15,903 bases of DNA, taken from the NCBI GenBank assembly GCA_900545075.1, contig UQXT01000050.1:1-15903 (forward strand). The letters run 5' to 3'. A model generated the notes under the pieces. The model had not been told where the DNA came from and ran no database searches. It was given only the letters and a program-made list of their open reading frames with translations. Of this stretch, positions 7,536-15,509 are shown in pieces. Position numbers and translations under genes: made by a program. Source of the DNA: an uncultured Collinsella sp. (lineage in GTDB: Bacteria; Actinomycetota; Coriobacteriia; Coriobacteriales; Coriobacteriaceae). Every line of letters starts with the position of its first letter. Position 1 is the stretch's first letter.

Positions 7536-8806
7536 TGAAACAGACCACGAACACCGCTGCTACCACCCTTGAGCAGGTCAATGCGATGCCGGCTGCCACA
7601 TGGGGCTGGCTGAAGATGAACCAGACCAAGCTCGAGCTCTCTGACGAGCTTGCCGCCGCTCCCGCCGAGACCGTTAAGGTTGAGGGCTTGGACGAGCAAT
7701 TTGCTGGCGTGGCAGACGCGTTCGACGCCGCCATGGACGCCATGGCCGAGCGCTTCCCCGAGCGCCGCGCCTCCGCCCCCGGCGACGCCGCCGACCGCGC
7801 CCGCATCACGCCCGAGACCGAGCTCGACGTGCCCGCAACCTCCGTCTACCAGGCCGGCGCCATTAAGCTCGAGGAGGAGCTCTCCCCTGCTGAAGCCTTC
7901 GAGACCGGCATGGGCGAGGCTGCCTACACCTACCTGGCCGACCATGCCACCAAGCGCATCGTCATCGACGTGCCCGCATACCAGCACGCCACTGTTAGTG
8001 TGCGCGTGAGCGGTGTCGACGCCGCCGCGGCCATCGCCGCTATCGATGTCGTCGCCCGTCCGCAGGCAACGCTCGACCTCGCTCTAGCCCTAGACTCCCC
8101 TGTCAACGGCCAGGGCGTCGTGGGCTCCGTGCTGCGGGTGTGCGCTCACGAGTACGCCACCGTCAACGTGACCTGCACGCAGACGCTCGACGACAGCTGG
8201 ATCGCACTCGACGACACCGGTCTGCTCCTGGACGAGGGCGCGCGCGTCAACGTGCAGCACACCGTCCTGGGTGCCGGCGCCAGCGCCACCGGCCTTGCCG
8301 GCGACCTTCTGGGCGACACCGCCAAGGTAACGATCGATACCGATTACCTAGGTGCCCGCGAGCAGGTGCGCGATTTTAACTACGAGCTGCGCCACCGCGG
8401 CCGCAAGACCGAGTGCGAGATCGACGCCAACGGCGTGCTGACCGGCACGTCCAAGAAGGTCTACCGCGGCACCATCGACCTCGTGCACGGCTGCAAGGGT
8501 GCCGTCGGCACCGAGCGCGAAACGGTGCTGCTGGCCAACAAGGGCGTCGACAACAAGACCGTTCCCGTCATCCTCTGCGACGAGGACGACGTCGCCGGCA
8601 ACCACGGCGCCACCATCGGCCACGTCCGCGACGAGCAACTGTTCTACCTCGCCTGCCGCGGCCTTGACCAAAACGCCGCCGAGGACCTGTTCATCCGCGC
8701 CAAGCTGGAGGACGCCGCACTTTCCGCGACCGACGAGCGCACCCGCGCCGCCGTCGTCCGTCTGGGCAACAACCTGATCGATAACTTTGAGGAGGAGCTC
8801 GCATGA
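7535..8806 (+). CDS. sufD: SufD, partner subunit of the SufBCD complex
   Basis: 423 residues. SufD is a SufB paralogue that forms the SufB-SufD interface where the cluster assembles. The C-terminal region has the SufD-like core: DDVAGNHGATIGHV with His357 at the position of the conserved interface histidine, then LFYLACRGLDQNAAEDLF. It lacks the SufB Cys/His-Glu set, which distinguishes the two. The N-terminal third is Ala-rich and less conserved, as is usual for SufD. AAGGAG (7519-7524) inside the end of sufB serves as the ribosome binding site. The TGA overlaps the sufS ATG in an ATGA arrangement. Confidence 0.93.
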   Translation: MKQTTNTAATTLEQVNAMPAATWGWLKMNQTKLELSDELAAAPAETVKVEGLDEQFAGVADAFDAAMDAMAERFPERRASAPGDAADRARITPETELDVPATSVYQAGAIKLEEELSPAEAFETGMGEAAYTYLADHATKRIVIDVPAYQHATVSVRVSGVDAAAAIAAIDVVARPQATLDLALALDSPVNGQGVVGSVLRVCAHEYATVNVTCTQTLDDSWIALDDTGLLLDEGARVNVQHTVLGAGASATGLAGDLLGDTAKVTIDTDYLGAREQVRDFNYELRHRGRKTECEIDANGVLTGTSKKVYRGTIDLVHGCKGAVGTERETVLLANKGVDNKTVPVILCDEDDVAGNHGATIGHVRDEQLFYLACRGLDQNAAEDLFIRAKLEDAALSATDERTRAAVVRLGNNLIDNFEEELA

Positions 8807-10128
8807 TCGACACCGAGCACGTTAAATGCGATACCTGTACTGCCCCCGAGCCCATGGAGCTCGACGCCAGCGACGAGGCCTCGCGCGGCTGGCCTACCGT
8901 CGACATCGAGACGAATCCCTACAAGGCGCAGTTCCCGCTGTTCCAGCAGCACCTCGAGATCGCCTTCCTCGATAGCGCCGCCACCGCGCAGCGCCCCGCC
9001 TGCGTGCTCGACGCCGAGCGTGACTTCTACCAGCGCATGAACGCCAACCCTCTGCGCGGCCTGTACTCGCTGTCCGTCGAGGCCACCGAGGCCATCGCGA
9101 AGGTGCGCCAGCAGATCGCCGACGTCATCGGCGCGCCCCAGGCCAACGAGGTCGTCTTCACCCGCAACACGAGTGAGTCGCTCAACCTGGTCGCCAAGAG
9201 CTTTGCGCCCACGGTCCTCGAGCCGGGCGACGAGGTCGTCATCACCATCATGGAGCACCACTCCAACCTGATCCCGTGGCAGCAGGTCTGCCGCGAGACC
9301 GGCGCCAAGCTCGTCTACCTCTACCCCACCAAGACCGGCCAGCTCACGACCGAGGAAGTGCTTGCCAAGGTGGGCCCCAAGACCAAGATCTTGGCCGTGG
9401 GTCAGGTCTCTAACGTCCTGGGCGTCGAGAACCCGGTCAAGAATCTCGGCAAGCTCGTGCACAAGTATGGCGGCTATCTGGTCGTCGACGGCGCGCAGTC
9501 GCTGCCGCACATGCCGGTCAACGTGGCAGATCTGGGCGCCGATTTCTTTGCCTTTAGCGCGCACAAGGCCATGGGTCCCATGGGCATCGGCGTGCTGTGG
9601 GGCAAGATGGACCTGCTCAACGCCATGCCGCCCATGCTCACCGGCGGCGAGATGATCGACTCGGTCACCGAGCAGGACGCCGTCTGGGCGCCCGTCCCCG
9701 AGAAGTTCGAGGCCGGCACGCAGGACGCCGCCGGCATCTTCGCCACAGGCGCGGCGCTTGATTACCTGGTTAACACCGTGGGCTACGAAAACATCCAGGC
9801 CCGCGAGCAAGCACTCGTCCACTACCTGATGGGCGAGCTCATGCAGCTCGACTTTGTCCAGATCATCGGCTCTATCTATTGGGACAACCATCACGGCGTC
9901 GTGAGCTTTAACGTCCACGGCATCCACCCGCACGATGTCGCGAGCATCATGGACATGGACGGCGTCTGCATCCGCGCGGGTCACCACTGCGCGCAGCCGC
10001 TGCTCACCTGGCTGGGCGTCGAGAACCTTGCCTGCTGCCGCGCCAGCGTGGCCTTCTACAACGACAAGGCCGATATCGACAAGTTCATCGCCGGTCTGCA
10101 TCACGTTTGGAGCACGTTCAATGGGTAA
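8803..10128 (+). CDS. sufS: SufS, class II cysteine desulfurase
   Basis: 441 residues, longer than the usual roughly 405. This PLP enzyme converts cysteine to alanine and keeps the sulfur as a persulfide for SufU. Family motifs are clear: FLDSAATAQRP (55-65), the PLP Schiff-base lysine in FSAHKAMGPMGIG (Lys255), the persulfide cysteine in RAGHHCAQPL (Cys396), and a short group II-type catalytic loop. An extra N-terminal segment of about 40 residues carries a CDTC motif (Cys9, Cys12) not expected in SufS. The start overlaps the sufD stop by 4 nt, and the sufS stop overlaps the sufU start by 8 nt. An internal start closer to the core is possible, but I see no strong site for it. Confidence 0.95.
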   Translation: MIDTEHVKCDTCTAPEPMELDASDEASRGWPTVDIETNPYKAQFPLFQQHLEIAFLDSAATAQRPACVLDAERDFYQRMNANPLRGLYSLSVEATEAIAKVRQQIADVIGAPQANEVVFTRNTSESLNLVAKSFAPTVLEPGDEVVITIMEHHSNLIPWQQVCRETGAKLVYLYPTKTGQLTTEEVLAKVGPKTKILAVGQVSNVLGVENPVKNLGKLVHKYGGYLVVDGAQSLPHMPVNVADLGADFFAFSAHKAMGPMGIGVLWGKMDLLNAMPPMLTGGEMIDSVTEQDAVWAPVPEKFEAGTQDAAGIFATGAALDYLVNTVGYENIQAREQALVHYLMGELMQLDFVQIIGSIYWDNHHGVVSFNVHGIHPHDVASIMDMDGVCIRAGHHCAQPLLTWLGVENLACCRASVAFYNDKADIDKFIAGLHHVWSTFNG

Positions 10129-10555
10129 TCTGTACACCTCCACCACGTTTATGGAGCACAACTCACACCCCGACTACAAGTACGAGATGGATGCCCCCAC
10201 GCACGAGCACGACGGCATCAACCCCAGCTGCGGCGACGAGCTCACCTTGCAGCTACGTGTCGAGAACAACGTGATCGAGGAGGCCTCGTTTACCGGCCAC
10301 GGCTGCGCCATCAGCCAGGCCAGCGCCGACATCATGGCCGACCTCATCACCGGCGAGACGGTCGAGGAGGCGCGTCGTCTGGCAGAGCTTTTTCTCGCCA
10401 TGATCCGTGGCGAGCAGCTCTCCGAGGAAGACCTGGAAGACCTAGACGAGGCCGCCCAGCTCCAGGACATCTCGCACATGCCCGCCCGCGTCAAGTGCGC
10501 CGAGCTCGCCTGGCGCACCCTCGACGGCATGCTCACGGGACAAAATAATCAGTAA
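10121..10555 (+). CDS. sufU: SufU, zinc-dependent sulfurtransferase/scaffold partner of SufS
   Basis: 144 residues. In Gram-positive bacteria SufU accepts sulfur from SufS through a zinc ligand swap. The three conserved cysteines and the aspartate are present: NPSCGDEL (Cys37, Asp39), GHGCAISQASADIM (Cys62) and RVKCAELAW (Cys126). The insertion between the second and third cysteine is the feature that separates SufU from IscU. I chose the ATG at 10121, which overlaps the end of sufS by 8 nt, with TTTGGAG (10106-10112) upstream. The same frame is open further upstream inside sufS, but that part is a shadow. This is the last gene of the operon, followed directly by a terminator. No sufE, sufA or sufT is present in the cluster. 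Confidence 0.94.
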   Translation: MGNLYTSTTFMEHNSHPDYKYEMDAPTHEHDGINPSCGDELTLQLRVENNVIEEASFTGHGCAISQASADIMADLITGETVEEARRLAELFLAMIRGEQLSEEDLEDLDEAAQLQDISHMPARVKCAELAWRTLDGMLTGQNNQ

Positions 10556-10583
10556 TAGTTGTCTCAAATCTGAAGAATTCAGT

Positions 10584-10625
10584 TGGCCGAATCGCTTAAC
10601 TTTCGCGATTCGGCCATTTTCTTTT
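10584..10625 (+). terminator. Rho-independent terminator of the suf operon
   Basis: GGCCGAATCGC (10585-10595) pairs perfectly with GCGATTCGGCC (10605-10615) around a 9-nt loop, with one further T-A pair outside. ATTTTCTTTT follows. The hairpin begins 29 nt after the sufU stop. It might also help end the convergent gene at 10632-11432, but the minus-strand side lacks a T tract. Confidence 0.9.
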
Positions 10626-10631
10626 CTGGCC

Positions 10632-11432
10632 TTATTTCGAGCCCTCGGCCTGCGCGTCCACCTGCGCATAAGCGCGCACAATGCGAGAAACGGTACTTTT
10701 GCCAATCCCCGTATATCGCTCAATCTGACGCACCGTAAAACCGGCATCGTGCAAGCCAAGAATAACGATGTTGCGCCGCGCCGACGGTGCGGCTTTAACC
10801 CCGTGGAGCGGAACCCCGAGCCCCTTCGCCAACTTTTCGGCAAAGGCGTGCCGCTCCCACTCCGTCTCTTCCAGATCGGGCATCGCCGGCTCGCGGCTGT
10901 CGGGCGTCGAAAGCGAATAGGCGATAAAGGCCTTGGCAGAACCAAAAAGCTCAAGCACGCAAGAAGGGTCGGAAAATCCCCTCGTCATATCGTTGTCATA
11001 GGCCCGTAGATACTCGGCAAAGCTGCTCCATGGATAGCGCTCGATCAGAGCAATACCCGCCTCCTGCGGATCGGCATGTACGGAGCGAATAGCCTCCATC
11101 ACCTGCCAGTCGGTATCGAGCGAGCGGCGCTCAAAACGTTCGCGAAACAGGCAGCCCGCGCGCCCAGTGCGCTTATTGAACCGACGAGCATACGTCAACA
11201 GTAGCCGCTGCATGGCTGCGCTCATTTCGTCCTCGTAATCCAAAAGCACCAGATCCACGTAGTCATTCATGAGACACCACGCCACGACTGTCACGCCGGC
11301 ATCGCGGCAGCAGTCGCGCATCAGCTCCAAAAACTCCCATCGGTCTTCATCGGTCTCAAAGATGATCTGTTTTCCGGTGCCACGGGCCGAAACATGGTAA
11401 AAACCGGTGACCGTTCTCCAAACGCGCTGCAC
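10632..11432 (-). CDS. Y1/REP-associated transposase-like protein lacking the HUH motif, with C-terminal HTH
   Basis: About 266 residues. The N-terminal part follows the Y1 (IS200/REP-associated tyrosine) transposase family: YHVSARGTGKQIIF (12-25), a Leu-Met strand, then TYARRFNKRTGRAGCLFRERF with the candidate nucleophile Tyr81, and later YPWSSFAEYL. The motif that normally reads NHVH here reads NDYVDL (Tyr58, Asp60), so both metal-binding histidines of HUH are gone. Single-strand transposition chemistry is therefore unlikely. The C-terminal FTVRQIERYTGIGKSTVSRI stretch is a helix-turn-helix, suggesting a retained DNA-binding role. I chose the GTG at 11432 because AAAGGGGG (11437-11444) precedes it. 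A GTG at 11477 has no site. The gene converges on the suf operon and stands alone, with no element ends seen next to it. Confidence 0.8.
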   Translation of the reverse strand: MQRVWRTVTGFYHVSARGTGKQIIFETDEDRWEFLELMRDCCRDAGVTVVAWCLMNDYVDLVLLDYEDEMSAAMQRLLLTYARRFNKRTGRAGCLFRERFERRSLDTDWQVMEAIRSVHADPQEAGIALIERYPWSSFAEYLRAYDNDMTRGFSDPSCVLELFGSAKAFIAYSLSTPDSREPAMPDLEETEWERHAFAEKLAKGLGVPLHGVKAAPSARRNIVILGLHDAGFTVRQIERYTGIGKSTVSRIVRAYAQVDAQAEGSK

Positions 11433-11825
11433 GGCACCCCCTTTAGCAGGATCAACTTGCGCCTTCCAATACACCACGATTGAAGCGTGCTATCAAAACA
11501 AACACGCAAAATGGCATCTGCGCACGGCAAATGGCAGCAAACAACCGGCGAACGGCACCGCAGCACAGGTCAGACAATGCGACGTTTCCGCAAGATGACC
11601 AAAAACGACAAATATGTGACACGCGCTTCTGATGAATATATCTAATTTAAATCGCTTCAATTGAAAGTTCCGCGCTTCACGCTACGAAAACTGAGCCGTT
11701 CACCGAATATTCCGTGCATTTCGCGGTATTATAGGGGCTGCATGTCATGTCCCTTTCGAAGGGTCGCCCGGCAATCGCCAGCCACGACCCCCAGACGGGA
11801 CGCCAACACGATAGAGAGGAGAGGC
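11433..11825 (+). promoter_or_regulatory. Intergenic region with promoter and long leader of the scaffold gene
   Basis: This divergent region holds no gene I can support. A strong -10 match, TATTAT, lies at 11727-11732, but no good -35 is seen at normal spacing. A weaker pair is TTGAAA (11661-11666) and TACGAA (11683-11688). Starting after TATTAT gives a leader of roughly 85-90 nt with self-complementary pieces, for example TCCCTTTCGAAGGGTCG (11759-11775). The leader ends in a GAGAGGAGAGG ribosome binding site. The part nearest the transposase-like gene has no clear promoter. Confidence 0.45.
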
Positions 11826-12560
11826 ATGCAGTACTCACAGGAAGTGGAGAACATGTGCCCCGTTGCCAAGGGTGCATACCACGGCCCCGCACCCATCCCC
11901 GAGGAGGGCAAGTGGGTCCAGGCTAAGGAGATTTCCGACATCTCCGGTCTTACGCACGGTGTGGGTTGGTGCGCACCTCAGCAGGGCGCTTGCAAGCTCA
12001 CGCTGAACGTCAAGGACGGCATCATCGAGGAGGCCCTCGTTGAGACCATCGGCTGCTCGGGTATGACCCACTCTGCCGCCATGGCTTCCGAGATCCTTCC
12101 CGGTAAGACCATCCTCGAGGCCCTCAACACTGACCTCGTCTGCGACGCCATCAACGTTGCTATGCGCGAGATCTTCCTGCAGATCGTTTACGGCCGCAGC
12201 CAGACCGCGTTCTCCGAGGGCGGCCTGCCCGTGGGCGCCTCCCTCGACGACCTCGGCAAGGGCCTTCGCTCTCAGGTCGGCACCATGTTCGGCACCAAGG
12301 CCAAGGGCGCTCGTTACCTCGAGCTCGCTCAGGGCTACGTCACCCGCATGGCTCTCAACGACAAGAACGAGATCATCGCATTCGAGTTCCTGAACCTCGG
12401 CAAGTTCACCGACGCCGTCAAGGCCGGCAAGACCCCCGAGGAGGCCATCGCTGGCGCTATGGGCCACTATGGTCAGTGGGAGAACGCTGCCAAGTACATC
12501 GACCCGCGCACCGACGAGGAGACTCACTCCGTCGCCAGCGTGTTCCCGGTTCACGAGTAG
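11826..12560 (+). CDS. NifU-like iron-sulfur cluster assembly scaffold protein (GGGtGRT partner)
   Basis: 244 residues. It resembles the IscU/NifU-N fold proteins annotated as Fe-S cluster assembly scaffolds that occur beside GGGtGRT genes in anaerobes. Cysteines are at 11, 49, 56, 77 and 106. The pattern GACKLTLNVKDGIIEEA, then IGCSGMTHSAAMASE, then LVCDAINVA follows the three-cysteine layout of IscU-type scaffolds, although the first motif lacks the usual CGD. A C-terminal part of about 110 residues extends beyond the scaffold core. I chose the ATG at 11826, with AGGAG just upstream. The frame is open to 11661 but includes the promoter and leader. Many GCT and CGT codons, unlike the suf genes, hint at high expression. 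It is 18 nt before the next gene, so the two form an operon. Real cluster binding is inferred. Confidence 0.85.
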   Translation: MQYSQEVENMCPVAKGAYHGPAPIPEEGKWVQAKEISDISGLTHGVGWCAPQQGACKLTLNVKDGIIEEALVETIGCSGMTHSAAMASEILPGKTILEALNTDLVCDAINVAMREIFLQIVYGRSQTAFSEGGLPVGASLDDLGKGLRSQVGTMFGTKAKGARYLELAQGYVTRMALNDKNEIIAFEFLNLGKFTDAVKAGKTPEEAIAGAMGHYGQWENAAKYIDPRTDEETHSVASVFPVHE

Positions 12561-12578
12561 AAAGGGAGGGAAATAACT

Positions 12579-13583
12579 ATGACTGTTACGTTCGAAGGTT
12601 ACGAGCGCCGCGCTGACAAGATCAACAAGTGCCTCGCCGACAACGGCATCGCCTCCCTCGAGGAAGCTCTGCAGATCTGCACCGACAAGGGCTTCAACCC
12701 GCGTGAGATCGTCAACAATACCCAGTCCATCGCCTTCCAGAACGCTGAGTGGGCCTACACCCTCGGCTGCGCTCTCGCTGTCAAGCGTGGCGCCAAGTCC
12801 GCTTCTGAGGCTGCTGCCATCATCGGCGAGGGCATCCAGGCCTTCACCGTTCCCGGCTCTGTCGCCGAGGACCGCAAGGTCGGTCTGGGCCACGGTAACC
12901 TGGGCGCTATGCTGCTCTCCGACGACACCGAGTGCTTCGCCTTCCTGGCCGGCCACGAGTCCTTCGCTGCCGCTGAGGGCGCTATCGGCCTGGCTCTGAA
13001 CGCCAACAAGGCTCGCAAGAAGCCGCTGCGCGTTATCCTCAACGGTCTGGGTAAGGACGCCGCTCAGATCATTGCCCGCATCAACGGCTTCACCTACGTG
13101 AAGACCCAGTTCGACTACTACACGGGCGAGCTCAAGGTCGTCGAGACCATCCCCTACTCCGATGGTCCCCGCGCCGCCGTCAACTGCTACGGCGCCGACG
13201 ACGTCCGCGAGGGCGTTGCCATCATGTGGCACGAGAACGTCGACATCTCGATCACCGGTAACTCCACCAACCCCACGCGCTTCCAGCACCCCGTCGCTGG
13301 CACCTACAAGAAGGAGCGCATCGAGGCTGGCAAGAAGTACTTCTCCGTCGCTTCTGGTGGCGGCACTGGCCGTACCCTGCACCCGGACAACATGGGCGCC
13401 GGCCCTGCCTCTTACGGCATGACCGACACCATGGGCCGCATGCACTCCGACGCCCAGTTCGCCGGTTCTTCCTCCGTGCCTGCGCACGTCGACATGATGG
13501 GTCTCATCGGCATGGGCAACAACCCCATGGTCGGTGCCACCGTCGCCTGCGCTGTCGCCGTCGAGGAGGCCCTCAAGGCCTAA
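12579..13583 (+). CDS. GGGtGRT-family protein of unknown function
   Basis: 334 residues, close to the family length as I recall it. The naming motif GGGTGRT is at 260-266 in VASGGGTGRTLHPDNMGAG. Around it the protein is rich in Gly/His/Met motifs such as GLGHGNLGAMLLSDD and AHVDMMGLIGMGNNPMVGAT, which suggest a ligand- or metal-binding pocket. That is a guess. The biochemical function of the family is not known to me. The steady pairing with a NifU-like gene suggests a role tied to an Fe-S or sulfur-containing cofactor. GGGAGGG lies just upstream of the ATG. Codon use favours GCT, CGT, CTC and AAG, as in highly expressed genes. A strong terminator follows, so the operon has only two genes. 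Confidence 0.9.
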   Translation: MTVTFEGYERRADKINKCLADNGIASLEEALQICTDKGFNPREIVNNTQSIAFQNAEWAYTLGCALAVKRGAKSASEAAAIIGEGIQAFTVPGSVAEDRKVGLGHGNLGAMLLSDDTECFAFLAGHESFAAAEGAIGLALNANKARKKPLRVILNGLGKDAAQIIARINGFTYVKTQFDYYTGELKVVETIPYSDGPRAAVNCYGADDVREGVAIMWHENVDISITGNSTNPTRFQHPVAGTYKKERIEAGKKYFSVASGGGTGRTLHPDNMGAGPASYGMTDTMGRMHSDAQFAGSSSVPAHVDMMGLIGMGNNPMVGATVACAVAVEEALKA

Positions 13584-13618
13584 TCGCGCCCGCGCGATGC
13601 TCATATAGCTGAGCTTTG

Positions 13619-13655
13619 GAGCCGCTACCTTTCGAGGTAGCGGCTCTTTTTGTTT
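13619..13655 (+). terminator. Rho-independent terminator with UUCG tetraloop
   Basis: GAGCCGCTACCT (13619-13630) pairs perfectly with AGGTAGCGGCTC (13635-13646) around TTCG, then TTTTTGTTT follows. It ends the scaffold/GGGtGRT operon 35 nt after the stop codon. Confidence 0.95.
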
Positions 13656-13904
13656 GCCCCGTCTCAAATTGGTTACTCTTATTAGAAGGTCCGATGTATC
13701 AGTTGCGGTGAAATACGGACTGAATTGCATCCATACAGGCCAAAACAGTCCGTATTCCACCGCAACTTATCAAATAGGCCGACCGAAGTGGCCGAGTCCA
13801 TCTGACGCCCACCTGCCATATTTGCCCTTTACCGATTTGCCGGGTCTTTGCGGCCCCATTGCCGATCACCCGTGCGACAATGCGCCGGACGAGAAAGGAA
13901 TCCG
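13656..13904. other. Intergenic region before the FAD oxidoreductase gene
   Basis: This stretch holds the long inverted repeat at 13701-13767. Between the repeat and the next gene (13772-13904) I see no convincing promoter pair. The only clear signal is AAAGGA (13894-13899), the ribosome binding site of the downstream gene. Confidence 0.5.
13701..13767. repeat. Long inverted repeat, 22-bp arms, flanked by TATC
   Basis: The arms at 13701-13722 and 13746-13767 are reverse complements with one mismatch in 22 and a 23-nt loop between them. The left arm starts AGTTGCGGTG and ends TACGGACTG. TATC occurs immediately on both sides (13697-13700 and 13768-13771), as a 4-bp target duplication would look. 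No T tract follows, so it is not a typical terminator. Confidence 0.85.
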
Positions 13905-15431
13905 ATGGAATCGACTGATGTACTGGTAATTGGATCTGGCATTGCGGGCCTTTGTGCCGCCATCGAGGCGGCACGCACGGGTGCAACCGTCACTGTGGCA
14001 AGCGCCGGCAAGACCATGAGTGGATCGAGCTTCTTCCCGGGCACCTGGGGGCTCGGCCTTATTGGGCCCGTCGACGAAGACGACGAGCAGGACCTTATCG
14101 ACACCATCCAAACCGTCGGCGGCGGCGTTGCCGAACCCGAACTCGTCCAGACGTTCGTCCACGGCATTCCCCAAGCGATTGACTGGCTCGAGCAAGACCT
14201 GGGCGTTGAGCTCCAGCGTCCGCAAAGCGCCAAGAGTGCTCAACAAAAGCAATTTATCCCCTGCTTTGACCACAAGACGCGCATGTGGCGCGGCCTCACC
14301 CGCAAACCCCTTGAGGACGCGTGTACGGCCCAGATCGAGTCTCTCGGCATACGCCTGCTCCCCCGCCACGAGCTTATCGACCTTGTTGAGGATGCGAACG
14401 GAAAGATTGCCGGCGCCTTGCTCTACGACCGCGCAAACGAGCATCTCGTGCCTATGACAGCCAAGACCACTATCATCGCTGCGGGCGGCACGGGCGGCCT
14501 GTTCGAGCGCAGCCTCACTTCGGCCGATGTACTCAGCTCCTCGCAGGCCATCGCACAATCGCACGGCGCATCCCTTACCAATATAGAGTTCATGCAGATG
14601 ATGCCCGGCTTCATTGAACCTAAGCGCAACCTGGTCTTTAACGAAAAGACCTGGCGCTACGTCAAGCTCGATCAGCCGGCAGATATTGCCGATGACAAGC
14701 TGGACGACCTGCTTGAGCAACGCTCAGGATATGGCCCCTTCACATCACGCCTGGCTTCCCGCGCTATCGATCTTGCCATCGATCAAGCAGGCGCCGAAGG
14801 CCTGGCGCTCCGCTACGACTTCCCTCACGAGGATGTTCCCGAATTTGTGCAGACCTTTGCCGCCTGGCTGCAAGACGAGCACGGCATCGCGCCGAGCGAC
14901 GAGATGCGCGTGGCGATGTATGCCCACGCCGCCAACGGCGGCATCAGGATCGACAATACCGCGTACACGGGCGTTGAGGGCCTCTACGCCTGCGGCGAGG
15001 CAACAGGCGGCATGCACGGCGCCGACCGCATCGGAGGCCTGTCGAGCGCCAATGGCATCGTATTCGGGCGCATCGCGGGTGCATCAGCGGCTCGAGCAGC
15101 ACAGAAAGAGCCTGCGGCTGCCCTGAAGGCGGATATCGCCCTCCCCCAGTACGGCATTGCCATAACAGATGCCGAACGCCTGACCCGCAGCCTTAAACAC
15201 ACAATGAGCACCTACTGCATGATCAACAGGACCGATGCGGGTCTATCCAAGGCACTGCAAGAGCTTGAAAGCCTGCAAGACGAAGCCACGACTCTAAATA
15301 AGCCGCGTGCCAACGACAGCGAAATCGCCGCCCTCGCCCGCCTACAGTCGCAGATTCAACTGGCAACGGAGATGGTCAAAGCCATGCGCAAGCGGACTGA
15401 AAGTCTCGGGTCGCACTATCGAGCGGATTAA
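13905..15431 (+). CDS. FAD-dependent oxidoreductase, fumarate reductase/L-aspartate oxidase family
   Basis: 508 residues. The N-terminal Rossmann motif GSGIAG (10-15) in MESTDVLVIGSGIAGL binds FAD. The second family block is at about 341-385: AHAANGGIRID, then GLYACGEATGGMHGADRIGG and NGIVFGR, which match the C-terminal FAD-binding signature of fumarate reductase/succinate dehydrogenase flavoproteins and L-aspartate oxidase. The middle, which should form the substrate-capping domain, diverges, and I could not identify the substrate-binding His/Arg set, so the substrate is unknown. No nadA, nadC or electron-transfer subunit is adjacent. I chose the ATG at 13905 with AAAGGA upstream. The in-frame extension to 13848 has no such site. 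Coding density and codon use are less biased than in the preceding operon. An anaerobic reductase is as likely as an oxidase. Confidence 0.85.
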   Translation: MESTDVLVIGSGIAGLCAAIEAARTGATVTVASAGKTMSGSSFFPGTWGLGLIGPVDEDDEQDLIDTIQTVGGGVAEPELVQTFVHGIPQAIDWLEQDLGVELQRPQSAKSAQQKQFIPCFDHKTRMWRGLTRKPLEDACTAQIESLGIRLLPRHELIDLVEDANGKIAGALLYDRANEHLVPMTAKTTIIAAGGTGGLFERSLTSADVLSSSQAIAQSHGASLTNIEFMQMMPGFIEPKRNLVFNEKTWRYVKLDQPADIADDKLDDLLEQRSGYGPFTSRLASRAIDLAIDQAGAEGLALRYDFPHEDVPEFVQTFAAWLQDEHGIAPSDEMRVAMYAHAANGGIRIDNTAYTGVEGLYACGEATGGMHGADRIGGLSSANGIVFGRIAGASAARAAQKEPAAALKADIALPQYGIAITDAERLTRSLKHTMSTYCMINRTDAGLSKALQELESLQDEATTLNKPRANDSEIAALARLQSQIQLATEMVKAMRKRTESLGSHYRAD

Positions 15432-15473
15432 ACCGGACACCTATCTAAAGCAGAACACAACCAATCGATATCC

Positions 15474-15509
15474 ATGGGCCCCGTGAGCTCGAAGCAGCAC
15501 GGGGCCCAT
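15474..15509 (+). terminator. GC-rich hairpin after the oxidoreductase gene, possible terminator
   Basis: ATGGGCCCCGTG (15474-15485) pairs perfectly with CACGGGGCCCAT (15498-15509) around a 12-nt loop, 42 nt after the stop codon. No T tract follows, so termination may be weak or factor-dependent. Confidence 0.55.

Noticed and set aside
8644..10161. A 505-codon open frame on the minus strand.
   Set aside because: It is the antisense shadow of sufS; its translation is rich in Val, Asp and His repeats typical of reversed GC-rich codons.
11733..11825. Possible SAM-type riboswitch, from a GCCCGGCAA string in the leader of the scaffold gene.
   Set aside because: The surrounding conserved stems and the expected upstream core could not be found, and the downstream genes are not methionine-related.
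11835..13760. A 641-codon open frame on the minus strand.
   Set aside because: It is the antisense shadow of the GC-rich scaffold and GGGtGRT genes, with a low-complexity Gly/Val/Asp/Leu-rich translation.
13905..15431. Calling the oxidoreductase L-aspartate oxidase (nadB).
   Set aside because: Only the FAD-binding blocks are clear; nadA and nadC are absent nearby and the substrate-binding residues could not be identified.
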